Below, piece by piece: positions 21,652 to 44,900 of a stretch of DNA of 64,000 nucleotides. Numbering within the stretch: the stretch's first letter is position 1; the number at the start of each line of letters is the position of its first letter. The DNA is taken from positions 7,998,001 to 8,062,000 of the forward strand of contig NC_060025.1 in NCBI RefSeq assembly GCF_021134715.1. The letters run 5' to 3'. The notes under the pieces were generated by a model. It had not been told where the DNA came from. It was given only the letters and a program-made list of their open reading frames with translations, and did not search any database. The position numbers and the translations under genes are program-made. Source of the stretch: Daphnia pulex. Lineage: Eukaryota > Arthropoda > Branchiopoda > Diplostraca > Daphniidae.

Positions 21652-22829
21652 ATGTTGAAAATAAAAACTGTGGTAAGTTCAACTCCAATTAGCCTTTTTT
21701 GATTTATCTTAACCATTGAGAATTAAAGTAAAATTTCAATGATCAATTAAGTGTTAATATAATTAATAACAGCAAAAATTGTCGTTAAATCTAGTTGTGT
21801 GTGGCAGCCGTGTTGGTTGCAGTAATGGCCGAGCCTAAACCCCAACATTATCCCAATACTTTCTTTCCTCCACCATCGTCTTACCCTAAACCAGAATACC
21901 CCGAACGAGCTCCAGCGTACCCCAAACCTTCCTATCCTACTCCAGCACCAGCCTATCCAAAACCAACTTACTCTACTACACCAACTACACCTGCCTACCC
22001 CAAACCAACTTACCCTACTACACCAGCCTATCCAAAACCAACTTACCCTACTACACCAGTCTATCCAAAACCAACTTACCCTACTCCAGCCTACCCAAAG
22101 CCAGCATATCCTTCACCAGTGCCAACTTATTACCCCAAGCCATCCTATCCCCAACCTGCATACCCTGCACCTTATAACCAAAAGTACGAGAGCGAATTCT
22201 GTGACTCTCGCAAGGCACCCAAATGCTCGAAAAACGGCACTCTGACCTTTTGCCTTGAGGATTCTGAATACCCCGAGAAAGAAGTCAAGGTAATCTGCGG
22301 AAGGAAATTTTAATACTTAAGTTCACTATTCTTAATGGAATATTTGATTATATACCCATAGTACGCCATCGATTACGACCCTATTATTTTGAAGAAATAT
22401 GCTGATGTTGCAGAACAGTCGGCTGACAACTTGGTCGATGGTCTGACATCTTTAGCCGAGAAACATTTCGACTATTCTGATTACCACGGCAACACCTTCG
22501 AAAAGGGCAACTGGGTTGGTGGTGAAGGATACATCTGCCCCAGTGATGTCCTTTACGCCCGCCCTGTCCGCGCAATCAATGCCGAAGGTGAATGGCGCGT
22601 CATCGTCCAAGAAATGGCCTGGCCCGGATACACTCAGACCCAGCGCACCGAGACTTGTTTGTTCCCCGGCTCATCTTGCCGCACGTTGGCACCTTGCTAT
22701 CAGAGCAAATGCTTGCAAAAATATGTCTACCAGCGAATGCTTTCCTTTGATCCATGCTATCCCCAGAAGGGAATATTCATTGACATCTACAAGTTGCCAT
22801 CGGCCTGCTCTTGTCACATTTCGGCTTAA
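21652..22829 (+). CDS. Spaetzle/neurotrophin-like protein with Pro/Tyr repeat region
   Basis: Three exons (21652-21672, 21795-22289, 22362-22829) give 327 residues. A signal peptide (MLKIKTVLCVAAVLVAVMA) is followed by about 110 residues of imperfect YPKPTYPTTPA repeats. Then come CSKNGTLTFCLEDSEYPEKEV and a spaetzle-type cystine-knot domain: YICPSD....RPVRAINAEGEWRVIVQ ... QSKCLQKYVYQRML ... LPSACSCHISA. The domain has eight cysteines, one more (FDPC) than the neighbouring paralogue. The repeat part resembles Pro/Tyr-rich matrix or cuticle proteins and could be the pro-region or an anchor to extracellular matrix. A shared HC/FCLEDSEYP block shows common origin with the divergent minus-strand gene. 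Confidence 0.86.
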
Positions 22830-25800
22830 ATTCTTACTCGACCCTTCAACATCCCCCTACCAAATTTTTACAATGGATACTTCATGAACGAATATTATTT
22901 AAATAATTTGCTGTCGGATCAATAAAATGAGTTACACTAATATTAGTTCTTTATTCTTAATTGATTGGTGTTTCATAAGGAAAATGTGTTAAAGATTAAA
23001 AATCAAAAGGCGAGTATTGAAAACGGGTTTTACAGAATAGAACATCAATATTGATTGGTATAAAAAATTCTCAAATCCAACACTTCTGTGGTTGTGGCCT
23101 CAAATTCTTGTTAATTAACACTATTATTCCAATTGATTTACCGAAAATTAATTTTTTAAATAATTTTTTAAAACCTACCTTTTCATATTCATGCAACCCT
23201 GCCCACTCCCCCTCAATTCAGTGCAAAAATGGTGGCCGTCTGGTGCGTTGATTGTTGTGATGGTGAGATGACAATTCTCTTTCTCAGCTTTTTGGTAATT
23301 TGTTTTTTATTGTCATGGTTATTATCACTAATAGAATTAGAGTAGCTGTCTATCGGGTTATTGCATTTTGCTATAAAATTCTTCGACCAACTTGAAAATG
23401 AAGAAAGAATCTTCAGAATGGATGTAAAGCCAGTTATCTCTAAAGTAAAGTAGAGGTTTTCATGAGAGATGGTATTGGTCTTGATTTTTATTGTTGGCTA
23501 AGATGAACTTTAAATGGTTTTGCTGTTTTAATTAACAGATAACAAAACATTTAGCTAATGATTCTTCTTGCATTCTTGACTAAACATTTTCAGACAACTG
23601 CAGCTGAAGTTTTCGTGCTCCCTGAGTGTTCTCGGCATTAGAGATGGAATGGTCCCATCCAATAGTGCAACCTGTGTCTTTCATTCTCAAAGGAACTTCT
23701 ATTTTCCAGGTAGTTATTTTGACCAATGTTTATTTTTATTACTTTGAAGTTTAAGATGAGATTTGGTATAATTAGTTGAGAAACTTTTCTGAAAGGTATA
23801 TGGTCTAGCAATCATCGTTGAGTGGATTGTTTGGTGGTGGTTACCATGTCAGATAAAGATATAAAGATAAATCCTAGCTCACACCCCTCTAAGAAGAATA
23901 GACTAGTTGCTATTTCCCTGTCTGTAATATGAAAGTGGACAATGAAATGCTCTCAGTAGAGGAATTAAAACTCGTGTTACATTTGTATAGTAAACTGATA
24001 AATGGTTAGGATGTAATCCGAACCTGCATTGAACGCTTTGGAAAGCCGATTCCTTTTTTTAAATTCAGTTATTAGTCTAAAATCTCGTATTATTTATCTG
24101 TGGAAATGTAACGATGAACTAACTGTAATTTTCGCTTTGTCTTCTTTTGTTTTGTTCGTTTAAATATCACATCAGGGGCTCAACAAAACTTATTTTATTT
24201 TACTCTCCAGCTGTGTAGTATTTTAGGGCTTATAATAGTATGACAAGTTAATAAAAGAAAATTTGTTTGTATTCGTAGATAAAAATCTAGAATCATATCC
24301 TAAAGAGGTTTAGTCTCCAGTTCAACAGCAGCTGCCGATAATGGTCCTGGGAACTTCCTCGCCCGTTTAGTGCGTCGATTCGCCAATTATTTGTTTGGCC
24401 GATTGCATCGCTTTGGACTCCAACATCACTGCAATGAACCGAAACTAGGACGCTCTTTCGTTGCCAGGAGTGATAAAGGATATCCTACGGGGTAAAATTC
24501 CATTATAACTATTTGTGGCTTCAATGTTCTTTGTTTTGGATTTTACAGGAGATTAAGTCTGTGTTAGTGTGGTCATAGTTCGCCGCCAGTCAGTCCAGTT
24601 GAACAGATTGCGTCGCAGCCGGGAACTTCTTTTGGTTATTCCATGGAAATTGGTGGGTGCAATTGCCACTTTTCTTGAAATTTTGTTTCTTACAGGCTAA
24701 TTAGCTCTGTTAGTCAGCGGGGGATGGGTGATTTCTGATTTGGGAGAGGGATAGAAGAATTCTTTCAACAAGTTCAGTTTGCAATTTGTTTTAGTGTGGG
24801 ATTGAGCTTTTGAGCCCTAGTAGAGTTGGTAGTTCTAGGGGGATGTGGAGTGTAAGGGGATTGGAGAAGTTAGTGTTCTTTTCCATACTTCCATTTGACT
24901 TTACCATTTCAGTTCTCCTTTTATTTTTTTCGTTGTAGTGTTGGCAGTAGAGGAGCACGTGTGTCGGGTATTCATGTACTGGTCATCCGTGTGGGCAGTC
25001 GGTTTGCACGAAAGTGTTTGCACGTGAGCTTCTTCCTGATTTTACTCTTTTGTTTGTCAACTTAGGAAATTGTGTGGAAGATCATCTACACTCACCTGGA
25101 TTTTGAAGGACATGGAGTGGTTAAGAGAATAAGAGTGAAGAGAATTTGAGATTGGAAAATGGTAATTTTTTATTGTTTTCTTCTTAAAATTATTTGTTTT
25201 TCTAAATAGAATAGAGAATCTTGTTTGTTTTGATAACATTGGAGTAAAGTTTGTTTTTAAATCTTCTAACAGGTTCATTTCTTGCAGCCTTTGTTGGTGA
25301 AGATTTTTGTGCATCAAATTTACCTGTGGCTGTTCCTTGGTGCTGGTGTCGTGTTATGGAAGTTGCAGCCAGTATTTTGTTCGATTTTCATTATGTCCAT
25401 GCTGTTTACCATTTACATGTTAAGAAGAAACAAAAATATGGGGAGTATTTATGCCAAGCAAATAATAGACAGTTCCTCGCGTTGTAAAAACGACGAGAAG
25501 GTAGTTGGGAGGGGGGGAGACTTGATTTTCATATCTTGGAAGAATTTGGGGGTTTTCATTCATTTATTATACCGACATAGAATATAGGTATGTAAGCTCC
25601 ACAGCCATACCCACCCCACCGATAATCAAAACACAGTACCACATACATTCACATACTGTGAACTTAAAATCCCATAACAATACCACCTAAAATCCAAACC
25701 ATACCTCTCATAATCCCAACCCATGTACTCCATAATTTCGTCAAATAATAAAACATACAAACGTTAACAAACAACCTTTTATTTAATTTTAATACACCAT

Positions 25801-25850
25801 TTTTATTGGGGAACACAAATGAAAAAAAAAATTCAATAAACAGAGCGTCC
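22830..25850 (+). ncRNA. Possible spliced non-coding transcript (seven exon-like blocks)
   Basis: No protein gene is recognisable. Exon-like blocks bounded by good AG and GT signals on plus are: an end at 23262 (ATG|GTGAGA), 23594-23709, 24321-24491, 24549-24652, 24939-25023, 25066-25161 and a start at 25273 or 25288. Joining them gives stops in every frame tried, so a non-coding RNA is likelier than an mRNA. One intron would be only 42 nt. The strand and end points are guesses, and the whole call could be chance. The 3' part (25590-25750) is a C/A-rich stretch. Confidence 0.25.
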
Positions 25851-25859
25851 GGTTCAAGA

Positions 25860-26320
25860 CGGTTTACTACTGCACGAGTTTAAACGCAACCCGCCACCAC
25901 CGCTGCGGCAATGAGACAAAAAGCGATGGTTTAGTTTTGCGGAAATCTCCGTCAGTTAAGTTACAAATTTTTCAAACTCAACAACTTCTGTCGAATTTTG
26001 CATTTAGTCTACTGGTGCAAATAGCGATCCTATGTGTTTAGTAGTCAAGAAAATGGTTGTTTAAAAAACAAACAATGGTTTTGGCTAATAAGAACACCCC
26101 ATTGTTTGTTTTTTAAACAACCATTTTCTTAACTACCAAACACATGGAATCGCGATTTGCACTAATAGACTAGATGCAAAATTCTACGCGAGTTGTTGAA
26201 TTAGAAAAATTTGTAACTTGACTGACGGAGATTTCCACAAAAAATTAACCATGGCTTTTTGTTTCATTGGGTAGTGGATGCATTGTTTTAACTCGCGCAT
26301 GCTGTTGTAGGTTTTGTCTA
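25860..26320. mobile_element. Second foldback element, imperfect
   Basis: Arms of about 215 bp are inverted around 26077-26095. The innermost ~32 bp on each side (TTGTTTAAAAAACAAACAAT core) pair perfectly. Outer parts match with scattered changes, for example CGGAAATCTCCGTCAG at 25940 against CTGACGGAGATTTCC at 26220. It has no coding capacity of its own, and no target duplication was identified. Confidence 0.7.
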
Positions 26321-26329
26321 CGGCCCCCA

Positions 26330-29300
26330 GAGATAGTATCTGGACCGAGAAGAAGAGAGAAGTACGAGGCAAGTTTTTCCGGGGAGATGTAGTCATATTA
26401 GGCTTCCGGGTTAGACTCATGACCCTCCAAAAGTTTTCATCGGATCATGAGCCTTCCAAGTCCCCGTTCGACCAGAGCCCTCCCCTCCTCCTGGTTTCAC
26501 AGCGGGTGAGTGACCACCGGCGGGCGTTGGTTAGTGGTTAGTTAGGGAAACGGGGCCACAGAAAAGAAGGGAGCCCAGATATGCACTTGTAATTTAGCTA
26601 ACTACACAATTTATCAGTCTTGAATTACAGCATTCTCTTGTTGATTTTTACCAGGCAGGCAGGTACCAGTGGATGAAGTCCATGACAAATTGACAAGTAG
26701 CGAAGGATTACCCTGTAAGCAGAATGAACATTTATTTGGATGACAATAATATTCAAACAAGATTGCAGCGACATAAGGCAATACCTCAAATCAAGAGGGC
26801 CTGTGCAAGGAAGTAAAAAGGGAGATTCAAGCTTCAAGGATAGCAGCCACCGGTTAGAAAACAAGAAACCTTGTTGACTGTATAGTCCTTGTCTTTTTCT
26901 TGAAAGGACATGATTTCTCATTAAAGTCTGTCTGTTATGCCAATTTAGAAACCTGAAATTTAGAAACTGTAAATAAAAATAATAATAAGTCACCTTGTTT
27001 ATAATTTGTGTCATCAATGTACTTGATGTCTATGATCTAAAAGAATAACTAAACAGTTATCAGTATACCCTGGAAATCGTCTCTTAAACATTAGATAGAA
27101 ACAAGTGCAGATCATCAGTTTAAATACATATTAGACTGCAACGGAAACAGTTGAATGACAAGTGAACTTACACATGAAACCACCAATCAGTTATCCAAGG
27201 TTCTCTAGAAGATCTAATGAGAGATTGGTCCATGCTGTGGTTGGTGATCTAGCAAGTCCAATAGAAACAGCCGATAATTAAGATGAATCCTAATAAAACA
27301 CGAGAAGAATTGTATTTGTATAGCAGTATGAGCAATATTTGCTTCAGCAATAATGTAATAAAGCTAGTGTTGGTTGTTACCTGTATCATTTCGATGGCAC
27401 ATTCAGTAGAATACAATGAGTTCGAACAAAATAGTTGACGGTAGGCTGCACGACTTTCACGTTTCCTCAGGGCTCAGACTGTAAGTTGATGAAAAAAATA
27501 TCCAATCCAACATATATCCGGAATAGAACACATCACCGACAAGTTACAGACGAAATCACTCGAATTTACATATGAATTCACTGGTAATTTTCGAAGAAAA
27601 GATAGCGTAACTTTTGACAGCAAAACGCCATAAGCCCATATAACTGGCAACACAATAATCATGACGATTGACGCCATCTATTTGACACGTCTCAAAACTC
27701 AGTATTTTAACTTTTGAAGAACTGATCTTAAGATGCTCACAAAACTTGAAAAGCACATTTTTGTTCGCTAAAACCTAGCATTCGATCTTGAGAGCAGTAC
27801 AGAGAACAAAGCTCACTTGCTAATTTAATGTAAATTTTCCGGAAGTATACCGGAAGTAAGCGATAGCGCCTTAACCATTAAGCTGCCGTAGAAATAAACC
27901 AAATATTCGTGATCTCCGTGAAATTTGGGGTCGATTAAGTGTAATTTAAACGAAATCCAAAATTTGGCCAAAATCGAGAATTTTCCTGAACTATAGTTCA
28001 GGATAATTCTCAAAACCGGAAGTACTCGTACGTACAAAACAAAACATGAACTTTACCACAAATTTGACGAGGATCACGAATTGTTGGTTCTTTTGTGCGT
28101 CGAATGAATATTTACTGAACTACTGACTGAAATGAGAAAACCGGAAGTAGAAAAAAAAACTCATTATAAAAAATCTAACAAGTGAGCTTTGTTGCTGAAA
28201 CAGAAACTGACAGCTATCACCCAAAAAGCGAGAAATTTCTTCAGAGATGTGCAAAGTAAACTCAACTAAACTGAGCGGAAAATGATCAAAGGCTTATGCC
28301 GTCTAGCGTCAGAAAGAACAAACGTTTTAAAGTAAATGGAAATTATAACAAGGCCTATCTCCGCTCTAGCTCGTTGGCACTCAATTGAAAGAACTAATAA
28401 AAAAAAGGCAAATAACTTTGATATTCACGTAATATTCTCCCCTCCTCCCCCCCTCCCAAAACTAGCACCATCTATCTAGTTGGGTAGCCGCCATTTGGCT
28501 GTGAACAAATTAAATCCAAACGTGAATTGAAATCTCTATGGCCAACTGTCGTCAATTTCAATACCAAAAAAAATCGCGATCCCCATGAAATTTTAAGTCG
28601 ATTTGATGAGCTAAAATCAGAAATCAAAATTGGTAAAAATCGAGAAATTCGTCAACTTATATTAGAAACGATTTCCGGATATTTTATGTTGACCCATGAA
28701 TCGACCTTTATACGAGAACCACGAATTACTTGATTAGGAAAAAGACACATTTACACTGAATCCCTTTAAGACAACGCAAGTACACAAAGGAACATTAAGT
28801 CAGAAATCTACATAGAGTGAACTTAGTGTTGTACAGTAGGTTTTTGTAAAAAAGAAACTTCTATTCCTAACCTCAAATACTTTGATGAAACTGGATTTGA
28901 ACACGATTAGAAGTAATAGAAGATAGTAGCTGCTGAATTTGAAAACAAATCACTAAATCGATGACATCTTGTTCGCGATAGATGTCAGAAAACAACAACA
29001 ATGTCTAGTCGTCTGCTACAATCACATTGACAGAAAGACTGACAGAGTTAGAGAGTTTGTTCCTTCCTTTCTAATGCAACGGTGTTAATTTTATACCTGT
29101 CACCTAGAAGTGTCAACCTCAAACTGCTCACAAGGTGAATGATAATAAAGAAAAACTTTAAATTATTTTCAAATTCCAATGCCTGAGATAGGTACAAATA
29201 AACCAAACTTGTAAACATAAATAAAAAGGCGTACTCCAACCTCCCTACAGGCAGGATAAACCCAACATCAATACCATGGATTGAAATCTTTGACAAAGAG

Positions 29301-30738
29301 TAAATAAGTCAACAAAAAACTGAAAAAGAGAAGTTATAGTCGTTTGACATTCTGTCTGTATATTGCCTGCTCTGCACACGGTCACGGACACATTTCGCCG
29401 TCGTCATCGCAAAAAAGAAAGCAAGCACGAAGATAATCTCACTTAACTAGCACGCTCAACACTGTACAAAATCAATTGTTATTAATTAATTATTCATATT
29501 ATTATAAGGCAGTTATAGCAATCATGGGAGGGAGACAAAATAAACGAACGAACAAAAGATGGACCTCTCGTTTTGTCGTGGAGAAAATGGGGGAGGGGGG
29601 AAACACACACGCATTCAAGACTCACAAAATAAAAAATAGAAACGCAAAATGAAAGGGCATAGTGATATAAACATTCCCATCCTCATTAATCCGTTTTTTT
29701 TCTTTTATGGTAGACGACACACGTTTTCACCGAGCCCGGGAATCACAAAAAATAAGGAAAACCCACACAAAATTGGAAAATTCTTTTCTTTTCACAAATT
29801 TTTTTTGTCAAAGAAAAGAAAAGAAAAATAATAATTAAGGACCATACCGGAGTGAAACGAATTCAACAAAATTGCAAATAATTATAATTCTAATTAATTA
29901 ATAATAATAATGGTATTACAAAAAAAAAAAAAAAAAAAAAATGGACGAAACAACAAAAACGAAATGCTCGTTTTCTCGTTCGATCTGATCCTTCGAAAGC
30001 CCCCAAAACATCGAAGCCGCTCCTCCAGATATTTTCTTTTTGCATAATTAAGCAGCCAAAGAACGCCAGCAAAATACTAGATTAGGAAGAAGACACACAC
30101 ATTTACACTTACACACCCAACACGCACTCCAATCACACACCAAAATATAATCGAATCCAAATAATAAATTGTTTTGGTAAAAAAGAGGGATGGGGGTGTT
30201 GACAAAAAAAAACGGTGGAACGCTCAACGAATAGCACGGCTTTCGTCACGTTAATTATGACAAAGTTCAAGACGAAAAACTAAATTGTGTATCATGGAAC
30301 TTCTGTTTCAACTATGGATATAATACGATAGTGGAGAAGGGTTATTAACGCATTGCAAAATTGACCAATAATAACTGTGTGCCTTTTTTCTTTGTTAATT
30401 ATTTTTTTTGTTTGTTTCTTGATCTTTTTTCGATTGGAGAGAGAAAGGAAATTTATATGGATACTATATCCAACCACCAAAGCTGAGAAAAAAGAGAGAG
30501 AGATATAAACGGTAGTTTCACATCGATTATCACTGGAAATCAGTCGATCAGGTAAATTAAAAAGGAGAATCGTCACACAACAAATCTAAGTCAACACGCC
30601 CAGGACACAAAACAACATTTTGGAATTGTAGGGTTTTTTTTGTTTTGTGTCGGAGAAAAAAAAAAAAGAAAAACAAACTAACCAAATATTTCTTCCGGGC
30701 CGTCACAAAAAGTTTCTCTTTTTTGTTCCTCTCTAATT
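26330..30738. other. Gene-free stretch, including the probable Su(H) 3' UTR
   Basis: AT-rich. The part next to 30738 is probably the long 3' UTR of Su(H) on minus. At 27885-28000 and 28555-28690 there are two diverged copies of one dispersed repeat (CGTGATCTCCGTGAAATTT against CGCGATCCCCATGAAATTT, both followed by AAAATCGAGAA). An A-run lies near 29921. I find no protein family in any frame. Confidence 0.5.
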
Positions 30739-41945
<11,207 letters not shown>

Positions 41946-44900
41946 TTCTCCCTGCGAGTTGGAAAAAAAGTCAAGTTTCAAATTTCGCTTGCGAGTTTTC
42001 TCGGGGTGTTGGATGATGATGATGACGGTCGGAAGTGGACGCAGGAAAGTTCTCTCAAGTTGCAATGCGGATGAAGATGTTGTCAACACTTGGCCTTAGC
42101 CTCGGTGGCATATGGAGACATCACACAAAACGATTGCGCAAGTCAAACCAAAAATAAACCGAAAACACTCGGATGGATGGCAAAGTCCCCGGGAGTTGGA
42201 AGAAGATGAACAAACGAACGATTTTTTCGGAGGAACGACGGAAAAGAAGAACCTTCAATGGCGGATGGGCCGATTGTATTGTCTGTCGAGTCGATTCATT
42301 CCGCCGGATAATAGGAGAGAGAGAGACTCGCGGGAGAAGGGGGGGGGAATCGATCGAGCGCGCATGCAAAGGGGGAAGAGGCGGGAACTCGTGAACAAAA
42401 AAATTCGTGAGCGTGTGGATGATGAGAGCGACGCCGTGGCGTCGGCGGGAGTCGAGAGTGGGGGGTGGGGGAGGCGTGATGGTTGGGTTGACAACAGCCA
42501 ATGGGCGTCGGGACGTTTCCCATTGGCTCTGAGCGCCTAATCACGCTATACCTGAGCTTCTACCTGCGGGACTAAGCGGTCGGTGGGAAACCAGCACCTC
42601 CCACTGGACCTACACCCAGCCGAGCCGAAAGCCCCAAACGAAGAAAATCACGTCGCAATAATTATTGAGCGGGCCAGCTCTCTTCCTCTCAAGGCCTCTG
42701 CCCCCCTCGCTCATCTTTGTATGAACATTCGTCAAGGTCCATCGGACCTGCAGCCCCAACACCTTCCGGGACTTATATAATTATTTTTAATTATTTGAAA
42801 AAAATCATTCGACTTTTGGTTTGAATCAAAAATTATTAGCCAAATCAAATTGCGATTGAATTAAAGGATCGAAAAAGTAAATTGTCAATGCGGAAATGTT
42901 TACACACGATCATATTTGAATAAATAAGACGAAGCGCCAACATTTTGCTGTGACAACAATTGCTCTTACGGGTTCTCTCTCTTTTTCCAAACTGCACATA
43001 GAGAGGTGTACACTAGTATATGTATGTAAGTAGCCTATAAAAAAGAAAGGCAAAAAGGATTCGCACGGACATGCACGGTGAATTCGAGGACAAATAGTAC
43101 ATGCCGACGTCTATACATAGACAAGGACATGTGGACTGGTCATTTGCGTTCGTTTCAGAGATGCAACGAAGGCCGAATTCCTGATTTCAAAAACAAATGA
43201 AGAATGATTGCCATTCACGTTATAGGCTAGTAGAGCCGCCCGCTTCCTTCCTTCCAATTTAAAAATTTAAAAAATGGCGCGACAGAAATTTGGCTATTCA
43301 TCAAAAAATGATGTTCAAACAAATTGCAGATGAAATGAGTCGCAATTATTTTTTATTTGATTAGAAAAAAAAAGGAAATTGGGGAATGATTTAAAAAAAA
43401 AAAGATGACCAATGAGAAATCATATCGTGCTCTCAAGTCATCACGCTGTTATGACTAGTAGCCACACACGAACGCAATCTACTTTCGAAAAAGAATCGCT
43501 TCTTGTTTTTTGTTTTTGTCGGTTACCGAAATGTAAAAATATAATAAATAAATAAACAAGGTTGCGTAATAAAAAGGCAACGACCCTCACAAAGGCTGTG
43601 CGTTGGGTTCGGTGTGAACAAAAAATTGCGCTCTGTAAAGGCATTCAAAATGGGCGGGTGTTTCAAATGCAGTCTATCGAGGCATTCAAATCACCGGTGA
43701 AATTGATTTCAAAAATTAAAACGAAATTAATTGAAATGAATCCAAGTGTCGCCAAGTATTTCTCTACGGTCTCAATCCAAACCCGAGTCTAAACAAAATA
43801 AAATTTACAAAAAAAAAGAAATTGGGATGAAGAACAAGTGGAAAGAAGAAAATACGGGAGCAATTGTGTGTGTGTGTGTGTGGCATTGGAAAGGTGGGCC
43901 CTGTGTGTGCGCGACGTTCCGTCGTGTGGGAACGTCGGCATGATGAGCCTCTCACACACACAAACTCGGCAAACTTCCGGTCTATTCCATCCATCCTCTT
44001 ATCCCATCGCACACACGTAACACACACACGTATACAAGCTAGGGCCGTTTTCTTTCGTTCGTTCACTACTGTTAAACTTGCGAGACCTTTTTTCTTCTTC
44101 TTCTTCTTCTTTCGTTTCGTGTTTTTTCTTTTTTACTTTTTTAAGGAAATAATTACAAGCCAATCCGCACGGAAGGGGGAAACATTGTTGCCGTTTTTCT
44201 TTTGATTCTTTTTCTTTGATTCGAATATTTTTTTTTCGGCATATTGCAACCGATTGACCGCAATGACATAGACTCGGATCGATGTTTTCTTAATCACCCT
44301 TACGACTTTCTCACGATGGTGCTGGCCTCCCTCTCTCCTTCCGTACTCGAATCAAAAAATAGTCTCCACGCAACGTTATACAGGACCAGAGAGAACCAGG
44401 AGAGCTGGCGGTAGTCGGCAGCAGCGAGCGAGCGAGCGTCATCTGCATGCGCCCGGTAGTAAATATAGGAAGAGGCGCACAGCCAACAACAACATGGGGA
44501 CTGTACACGGCGCGATAGGATATATTTAATAATTCCAACCCCCCCATTTTTTCGCTTCTGTTTTTGTTTATTAATGGCCGACCGCAAAAGAGACGACGCC
44601 GATGAACAACGACCGAGGAAATGTTATAATGTCAGAGATGCGTGGGAAGCTCGAGGATGCTTTCACACCAATCAAAAAGAATTAAAAAAACTAAAAAAAC
44701 AAAAAACTGAAAATTCATTTTTCAAATAACGCTGGGCGCAAGTCGGAAATTTTTTATTTCCTTCCGATTTTGATGGTCGGAGAAAATTGTTTTTAATTGA
44801 TTACCGGGTGGGTAAATCGCACCACCTAAAATGGCCGCGTCTCCCGCACACACGCACAATGAAAGAAAGAAGAAAAAGTTGGTGCTGTTAAATGGTCGAT

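Noticed and set aside
24321-24491. Coding exon in the candidate non-coding transcript
   Set aside because: It is open in one frame only. The frame hits stops on both sides after splicing, and 57 open codons can arise by chance.
28870-28900. tRNA B-box-like word (minus GTGTTCAAATCCAG)
   Set aside because: No A-box or cloverleaf could be formed around it.
29921-29941. A-run as a retroposition tail
   Set aside because: No upstream retrocopy and no target duplication; probably a simple repeat in the Su(H) 3' region.
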